Below are positions 56,994 to 64,000 of a stretch of 64,000 nucleotides of DNA, one piece after another. The position numbers and the translations under genes are program-made. Origin of the DNA: Pseudomonas saponiphila (GTDB taxonomy: Bacteria; Pseudomonadota; Gammaproteobacteria; Pseudomonadales; Pseudomonadaceae). The first letter of the stretch is position 1; each line of letters begins with the position of its first letter. The notes under the pieces were generated by a model that saw nothing but the letters and a program-made list of their open reading frames with translations, searched no databases and was not told where the DNA came from. The stretch is from positions 4,236,501 through 4,300,500 of the forward strand of contig NZ_FNTJ01000001.1 of the NCBI RefSeq assembly GCF_900105185.1. The letters are read 5' to 3'.

Positions 56994-58475
56994 TTAGCCA
57001 ATGGCGCCCAGCAGTTTTTCCCATTCCTTGTTCTCTTTCTTCGACACGCCACCGAGCAGGTCGATGGCCTGACGCAGACGGAAACGGGTCAGGTCCGGCC
57101 CCAGAATCTCCATGGCATCAAGCACCGATACCGAACTGGCCTGGCCAGTGATGGCCGCGAACATCAGCGGCATGGCGTCGCGCAGCTTCAGTTCCAGGGA
57201 TTCAACCACCGCCTGAATGGTCGCGGTGATGCTGTCTTTCTCCCACTGACGCAGGCTTTCGAGCTTCCACAGGATCAACTGCATCAGCTGCCGCACCTGA
57301 TCACCAGAAAGCTTCTTGGACTCGAACAACTTGGCATCCGGGGTCACGCCACCAGCGAAGAAGAAGCCGGCCAAAGGCGCGATCTGGCTGAATGTCTCGA
57401 CCCTGCCCTGCACATGCGGCGCGATCTTCATCAGGTATTCGGGGTTCAGCGCCCAGGTCTGGACCCGGCTGGCGAACTCTTCCACCGGCAGATCCCGCAG
57501 CCACTGGCCATTGAGCCAGGACAGCTTCTCGATATCGAAGATCGGCCCCCCCAGGGATACCCGCGACAGATCGAAGTTGTCGACCATTTCCTGCAACGAG
57601 AACTTCTCGCGCTCATCCGGCATCGACCAGCCCATGCGCCCCAGGTAGTTGAGCATGGCCTCGGGCATGAAGCCCATGCGCTCGTAGAAGGTCACCGAGG
57701 TCGGGTTCTTGCGCTTGGACAGCTTGCTCTTGTCCGGGTTGCGCAGCAGCGGCATGTAGCACAGCTGCGGCTGCTCCCAACCGAAGTATTCGTAGAGCAG
57801 GATCAGTTTCGGCGCCGAAGGCAGCCATTCCTCGCCGCGCAGTACGTGGGTGATGCCCATCAAGTGGTCATCGACCACGTTGGCCAGGAAGTAGGTTGGC
57901 AGGCCGTCGGTCTTCATCAGCACTTGCATGTCCATGCGATCCCACGGGATCTCGACGTCGCCACGCAACATGTCCGGCACCACGCAGACGCCTTCGGTCG
58001 GCACCTTCATGCGGATCACGTGAGGCTCGCCGGCCGCCAGGCGCCGGGCCACTTCTTCCTTGGACAGCAGCAGCGCACGGCCGTCGTAACGCGGGGTTTC
58101 GCCACGGGCCATCTGTTCGGCACGCATCTGGTCCAGCTCTTCGGCAGTGCAGAAGCACGGGAAGGCGTGCCCCAGGTCCACCAATTGCTGGGCGTACTTC
58201 TGGTAGATGTCACCGCGCTCGCTCTGGCGATACGGGCCGTGAGGACCGCCGACATCCGGCCCTTCGCTCCAATTGATGCCCAACCAGCGCAAGGCGTCGA
58301 AGATCTGCTGCTCGGACTCGCGGGTCGAGCGCAACTGATCGGTGTCTTCGATACGCAGAATGAACTCACCGCCATGCTGCTTGGCAAAGCAATAGTTGAA
58401 CAAAGCGATGTAAGCGGTACCTACGTGGGGGTCCCCGGTAGGCGATGGCGCGATGCGCGTGCGAACGGTGGTCAT
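56994..58475 (-). CDS. gltX: Glutamyl-tRNA synthetase
   Basis: GltX charges tRNA-Glu. The 493-residue class I synthetase starts [22 protein letters not shown] (HIGH-type motif HVGT) and has KMSKS variant KLSKRKN. The zinc-binding Cys pattern CFC is in [11 protein letters not shown]. The ATG at 58475 is chosen; the frame extends 30 codons upstream without conserved sequence. It lies directly upstream (same strand) of the tRNA-Ala/Glu array that supplies its substrate. Confidence 0.97.
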   Translation of the reverse strand: MTTVRTRIAPSPTGDPHVGTAYIALFNYCFAKQHGGEFILRIEDTDQLRSTRESEQQIFDALRWLGINWSEGPDVGGPHGPYRQSERGDIYQKYAQQLVDLGHAFPCFCTAEELDQMRAEQMARGETPRYDGRALLLSKEEVARRLAAGEPHVIRMKVPTEGVCVVPDMLRGDVEIPWDRMDMQVLMKTDGLPTYFLANVVDDHLMGITHVLRGEEWLPSAPKLILLYEYFGWEQPQLCYMPLLRNPDKSKLSKRKNPTSVTFYERMGFMPEAMLNYLGRMGWSMPDEREKFSLQEMVDNFDLSRVSLGGPIFDIEKLSWLNGQWLRDLPVEEFASRVQTWALNPEYLMKIAPHVQGRVETFSQIAPLAGFFFAGGVTPDAKLFESKKLSGDQVRQLMQLILWKLESLRQWEKDSITATIQAVVESLELKLRDAMPLMFAAITGQASSVSVLDAMEILGPDLTRFRLRQAIDLLGGVSKKENKEWEKLLGAIG

Positions 58476-58708
58476 GGCTGGTCTCGAACAGATAGAAAAA
58501 CGAGGAATAAAACAGGGGGCGAATGGTAACAGGCGACACCAGCACCGCTCCAGTGAGGAGGGCATTTAAGCCAAGGTTGCGACTACAGGCCGCTACCAGC
58601 CCGCTGAATGGCCAATAATCAACAGGCGGCATTTACCACCCAGTGGCTATATGCCAGATTCGCCGGCTGATAGATTTCCTTACACTTTTTCTCGACTACA
58701 GTCTGCCC

Positions 58709-59755
58709 ATGCCTGCCCAACTCAAGCGTCGCCTGTTTGTTTTCCTGTCTCTGGTCCTGCTGATCACCCTGGGGCTGTTCGCCCATTGGTGGTTCCACGG
58801 CCGTTTTTATGAAACCACCGATAACGCCTACGTCCAGGGCGAAATCACCCGGGTTTCCAGCCAACTGAGCGCACGGATTGAAGAAGTACGAGTGCAGGAC
58901 AACCAGCACGTAGAGAAAGGCCAATTGCTGATACGCCTGGAAGGTCAGGACTTCCAGCTGGCGGTGGACCGCGCCCAGGCCGCTCTCGCCACCCGTGAAG
59001 CCGAACGCCTGCAGGCCCAGAGCAAACTGACCCAACAAGCCAGCCTGATCGCCGCCAGCCAGGCTCAGGTGGCATCGAGCCAGGCCAGCCTCGGCCGCTC
59101 GCAGATCGACCTGTCCCGAGCCCAGACCCTGCGCAAGCCCGGCTATGTCTCCGAGGAACGGGTCACCACCCTTTCCGCCGACAACCACATCGCCCGCTCC
59201 CAGGTGGCCAAGGCTGAAGCCGACCTGCAAGGCCAGCGCCAACAGGTCAACGCCCTGAACGCCGAGATCAAGCGCCTCGACGCTCAGATTGCCAATGCTC
59301 AGGCCGACCTGGCCCAGGCGCAATTGAACCTGACCCGCAGCGAAATCCACGCCCCCATCAGCGGCATCATCGGCCAGCGTGCGGCGCGCAGCGGCCAGGT
59401 GGTACAGGCCGGCGCCTACCTGCTGTCGATCGTTCCGGACCAGGACATCTGGGTTCAAGCCAACTTCAAGGAGACGCAGATCGGCCACATGCAACCCGGA
59501 CAACAGGCCGAGCTGACCTTCGACGCCTACGGCGACACCCCGATCCAGGCCCGGGTCGACAGCCTGTTCGCCGCCTCGGGCGCACAGTTCAGCCTGCTGC
59601 CACCGGACAACGCCACCGGCAACTTCACCAAGGTGGTACAACGCATTCCGGTGAAACTGACCTTCGCCCCCGACAACCCCCTGCAGGGCAAGATCCGGCC
59701 GGGGATGTCGGTCACGGTCAAAGTGAACGTCAAAGACCCTGTCGATGGCCGGTGA
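58709..59755 (+). CDS. HlyD/EmrA-family efflux periplasmic adaptor
   Basis: This membrane-fusion protein of 348 residues has an N-terminal transmembrane helix (RLFVFLSLVLLITLGLFAHWW), lipoyl/barrel halves (DNAYVQGEITRVSSQLSARI and ARSGQVVQAGAYLLSIVP) and a long alpha-hairpin coiled coil (about 85-190). It links the MFS pump encoded next to it to an outer-membrane channel. The start at 58709 has no strong Shine-Dalgarno. Its end overlaps the pump gene by 11 bp. Confidence 0.93.
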   Translation: MPAQLKRRLFVFLSLVLLITLGLFAHWWFHGRFYETTDNAYVQGEITRVSSQLSARIEEVRVQDNQHVEKGQLLIRLEGQDFQLAVDRAQAALATREAERLQAQSKLTQQASLIAASQAQVASSQASLGRSQIDLSRAQTLRKPGYVSEERVTTLSADNHIARSQVAKAEADLQGQRQQVNALNAEIKRLDAQIANAQADLAQAQLNLTRSEIHAPISGIIGQRAARSGQVVQAGAYLLSIVPDQDIWVQANFKETQIGHMQPGQQAELTFDAYGDTPIQARVDSLFAASGAQFSLLPPDNATGNFTKVVQRIPVKLTFAPDNPLQGKIRPGMSVTVKVNVKDPVDGR

Positions 59756-61295
59756 TCAACTGCTGCGCCCGCTGACGGAACCCAGCCGACGCGACTGGAT
59801 AGCGGTCATGAGCGCCATGCTCGGCGCCTTCATGGCGGTGCTCGACATCCAGATCACCAACTCCTCGCTGAAGGATATCCAGGGCGCCCTCTCCGCCACC
59901 CTTGAGGAAGGCTCGTGGATTTCCACCTCCTACCTGGTGGCGGAGATCATCATGATTCCCCTCACTGCCTGGCTGGTGCAGTTGCTCTCGGCCCGGCGGC
60001 TGGCGACCTGGGTTTCGGTGGGTTTCCTGATCGCCTCCCTGCTCTGCTCCATGGCCTGGAGCCTGGAAAGCATGATCGTGTTCCGCGCCCTGCAGGGCTT
60101 TACCGGCGGCGCGCTGATTCCCCTGGCGTTCACCCTGACCCTGATCAAGCTCCCCGAGCACCATCGGGCCAAGGGCATGGCCATGTTCGCCATGACCGCC
60201 ACCTTCGCCCCCTCCATCGGCCCGACCCTGGGTGGCTGGCTGACGGAAAACTGGGGCTGGGAATACATCTTCTACATCAACGTGCCGCCGGGCCTGCTGA
60301 TGATCGCCGGCCTGCTGTACGGCCTGGAAAAAAAGCAAGCCCACTGGGAACTGCTCAAAAGCACCGACTACACCGGCATCCTGACCCTCGGCCTGGGCCT
60401 GGGCTGCCTGCAGGTGTTTCTTGAAGAGGGCCACCGCAAGGACTGGCTGGAGTCGAACCTGATCGTGACCCTGGGCAGCATCGCCCTGGTCAGCCTGATC
60501 ACCTTCGTCATCGTCCAGGTTTCCAAGCCCAATCCACTGATCAACCTGGGCATCCTGCGCAATCGCAACTTCGGCCTGTCGAGCATTTCCAGCCTGGGCA
60601 TGGGCGTTGGCCTGTACGGCTCGATCTACCTGCTGCCGCTGTACCTGGCGCAGATCCAGAATTACAACGCCCTGCAGATCGGCGAAGTGATCATGTGGAT
60701 GGGCATACCGCAGCTGTTCCTGATTCCCCTGGTGCCCAAGCTGATGCAGTTCATCTCGCCCAAATGGCTATGCGCCCTGGGGTTCGGCTTGTTCGGGCTG
60801 GCGAGCTTCTCTTCAGGCGTGCTCAATCCGGACTTCGCCGGGCCGCAATTCAACCAGATCCAGATCATCCGCGCCCTAGGCCAGCCGCTGATCATGGTCA
60901 CCATTTCGCTGATCGCCACGGCTTACATACAGCCCCAGGATGCGGGCTCGGCTTCGAGCCTGTTCAACATCCTGCGCAACCTCGGCGGCGCCATCGGCAT
61001 CGCCTTGCTGGCGACCCTGCTGGATGCCAGGACCAAGACCTATTTCGACTACCTGCGTGAAGCGCTGGTGCCCAGCAACCCGCAAGTGGCGGAACGCCTG
61101 GCGACCCTCACCGACAAGTTCGACAGCGAATCCGCGGCCCTGGGCAAGCTCAGCGAGATCACCCACCAGCAAGCGCAGATCATGGCCTACAACGACGCCT
61201 TCCATTTTGTCGGCATTGCCCTGGGCATCAGCATGCTGGCGGTGCTGTTGACCAAGGCCCTGCCCAAGGGCATCAAGGCCGGCGAAGCCCACTGA
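59745..61295 (+). CDS. DHA2-family MFS efflux pump (EmrB-like)
   Basis: This 14-helix drug:proton antiporter of 516 residues has DIQITNSSLKDIQGALSA (motif D1-like region of TM1), RALQGFTGGALIPL and GPTLGGWLTENWGWEYIFYINVPPG (motif C region) typical of EmrB/QacA. It is translationally coupled to the HlyD-type adaptor. There is no outer-membrane channel gene nearby, so it probably uses TolC-like partners elsewhere. The substrate is unknown. Confidence 0.94.
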   Translation: MAGDQLLRPLTEPSRRDWIAVMSAMLGAFMAVLDIQITNSSLKDIQGALSATLEEGSWISTSYLVAEIIMIPLTAWLVQLLSARRLATWVSVGFLIASLLCSMAWSLESMIVFRALQGFTGGALIPLAFTLTLIKLPEHHRAKGMAMFAMTATFAPSIGPTLGGWLTENWGWEYIFYINVPPGLLMIAGLLYGLEKKQAHWELLKSTDYTGILTLGLGLGCLQVFLEEGHRKDWLESNLIVTLGSIALVSLITFVIVQVSKPNPLINLGILRNRNFGLSSISSLGMGVGLYGSIYLLPLYLAQIQNYNALQIGEVIMWMGIPQLFLIPLVPKLMQFISPKWLCALGFGLFGLASFSSGVLNPDFAGPQFNQIQIIRALGQPLIMVTISLIATAYIQPQDAGSASSLFNILRNLGGAIGIALLATLLDARTKTYFDYLREALVPSNPQVAERLATLTDKFDSESAALGKLSEITHQQAQIMAYNDAFHFVGIALGISMLAVLLTKALPKGIKAGEAH

Positions 61296-61308
61296 CCCAC
61301 AAATGGCC

Positions 61309-61395
61309 TGTAGGAGCTGGCTTGCCAGCGAATCGCCCCCCCAACCCTTGCACAGGATTTGAGGGCCTCTTCGCCGGCAAGCCGGCTCCTACGAG
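61309..61395. repeat. Inverted pair of REP elements
   Basis: Two REP copies in opposite orientation flank about 35 bases: TGTAGGAGCTGGCTTGCCAG at about 61309-61328 and GCCGGCAAGCCGGCTCCTAC at about 61373-61392. Together they form a BIME-like unit between the convergent MFS and uvrB genes. Confidence 0.88.
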
Positions 61396-61408
61396 GGATC
61401 GAGTGGCG

Positions 61409-63424
<2,016 letters not shown>

Positions 63425-63760
63425 AACCTACCTCTGGGATCATTCGTGCGCGGCGATACCGTACAGGAACGAGAAAGACCGCGTACGACCGATGTCGCCG
63501 GGGAAAAAAACGCAATGAGCTGGATGTGGAGACAGATACCACGGCTTTCAAGGTAAAGGTCTTACACCCGATAACACCCGGAATATTGCAATAAGACTAA
63601 CGGTCAAAAAATAAAGCGAAAAACTTGTCGCAAAAGGTCAATCGGCTGTCGCCCCCCGCGATGATGGCCTCTATACTAGCTCCCCGTTTGTGCACCGCTC
63701 TAGTGCATTCGGCTGGAGCGCGACACGTCCCTCCACACTCCATTCAGAGCCGCCGTAAAA
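63425..63760. promoter_or_regulatory. Divergent promoter region of uvrB and the aminotransferase
   Basis: This 336-base gap has no gene. On plus, TATACT at 63672-63677 is a candidate -10 for the aminotransferase. A hairpin TGCAC/GTGCA (63691-63695 with 63703-63707) falls in its leader. No Shine-Dalgarno stronger than a purine stretch is visible near the ATG at 63761. Confidence 0.4.
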
Positions 63761-64000
63761 ATGAGCCTGTTCTCCGCTGTCGAAATGGCACCACGCGATC
63801 CAATCCTGGGCCTCAACGAAGCATTCAACGCCGACACCCGTACCGACAAGGTCAACCTTGGGGTGGGCGTGTACTGCAACGAGGAGGGACGCATTCCACT
63901 CCTGCGCGCCGTTGTCGAAGCCGAGACAATTCGCGCCGCTCAACACGCTTCCCGCGGCTACCTGCCGATCGACGGCATTGCCGCCTACGACCAGGCGGTA
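63761..64000 (+). CDS. tyrB: Aromatic/aspartate aminotransferase, 5' part
   Basis: The first 80 codons of a class I aminotransferase are present before the window edge: MSLFSAVEMAPRDPILGLNEAFNADTRTDKVNLGVGVYCNEEGR. This N-terminus is typical of AspC/TyrB-type enzymes transferring amino groups between aspartate or aromatic amino acids and 2-oxoglutarate. The PLP lysine lies beyond the edge. Whether it prefers aromatic substrates cannot be seen. Confidence 0.85.
   Translation, partial: MSLFSAVEMAPRDPILGLNEAFNADTRTDKVNLGVGVYCNEEGRIPLLRAVVEAETIRAAQHASRGYLPIDGIAAYDQAV

Noticed and set aside
63425..63500. LexA box upstream of uvrB
   Set aside because: I searched for CTG-N10-CAG near the uvrB start and found no convincing match.

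Overview
The window is chromosomal DNA of a fluorescent Pseudomonas. The block leuC-leuD-methyltransferase-leuB-asd-usg-fimV-truA-trpF-accD-folC-dedD-cvpA-purF-metZ-SDR has the gene order I know from pseudomonads. The translated 64-residue CsrA-family protein at 17.7 kb matches my memory of RsmE of the P. protegens (CHA0/Pf-5) group. A chitinase plus a chitin-active monooxygenase close to rsmE also fits P. protegens or a close relative. The species call is inference from gene content and remembered sequences, not from a database search.

Layout. 0-4.3 kb, minus strand: the translation operon thrS-infC-rpmI-rplT-pheS-pheT (pheT runs off the left edge; infC uses an AUU start). 4.7-6.7 kb: small proteins, including a secreted Cys-containing protein, a cold-shock protein, an I78-type inhibitor lipoprotein, and two unknown genes whose divergent start codons overlap. 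6.7-13.9 kb, minus: ribose operon rbsB-A-C-R-K-D ending with a secreted nucleoside hydrolase, with a 14-bp palindromic operator candidate upstream. 14-18.6 kb: periplasmic glutaminase-asparaginase, an SOS-type promoter driving a DUF1654-like gene and endonuclease I, a SPOR lipoprotein, rsmE and a VOC protein. 18.8-21 kb, minus: chitin operon (AA10 monooxygenase then GH18 chitinase), neither protein with a visible signal peptide.

21.8-26.5 kb is the most unusual region. An rtcB-prfH operon (RNA ligase plus release factor H, known to rescue ribosomes with cleaved 16S rRNA) is split by a complete IS21-family element of 2,641 bp with 12-bp terminal inverted repeats and a 5-bp target duplication. 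Upstream of the broken rtcB lies a 13-codon ORF with a strong ribosome binding site, overlapping one arm of a long-range RNA pairing. That is a candidate leader regulating the module. I know of no description of it, but I could not search.

27-29.2 kb: tRNA-Val(GAC), a gamma-glutamylputrescine-oxidase-like flavoenzyme, then tRNA-Val(UAC) and two tRNA-Asp. 29.3-47.7 kb, minus: the amino acid, purine, folate, fatty-acid and polarity block named above. 47.9-52.1 kb, plus: a LysR regulator divergent from leuC, and a large PAS-GGDEF-EAL protein. 52.2-55.7 kb, minus: ibpA with a sigma-32 promoter and a ROSE-type RNA thermometer, dusC, a thioesterase, an alpha/beta hydrolase and a TetR regulator. 55.9-56.7 kb: three tandem tRNA-Glu/tRNA-Ala pairs. 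57-64 kb: gltX, an EmrAB-type efflux pair, a REP pair, uvrB, and the start of an aromatic/aspartate aminotransferase cut by the right edge.
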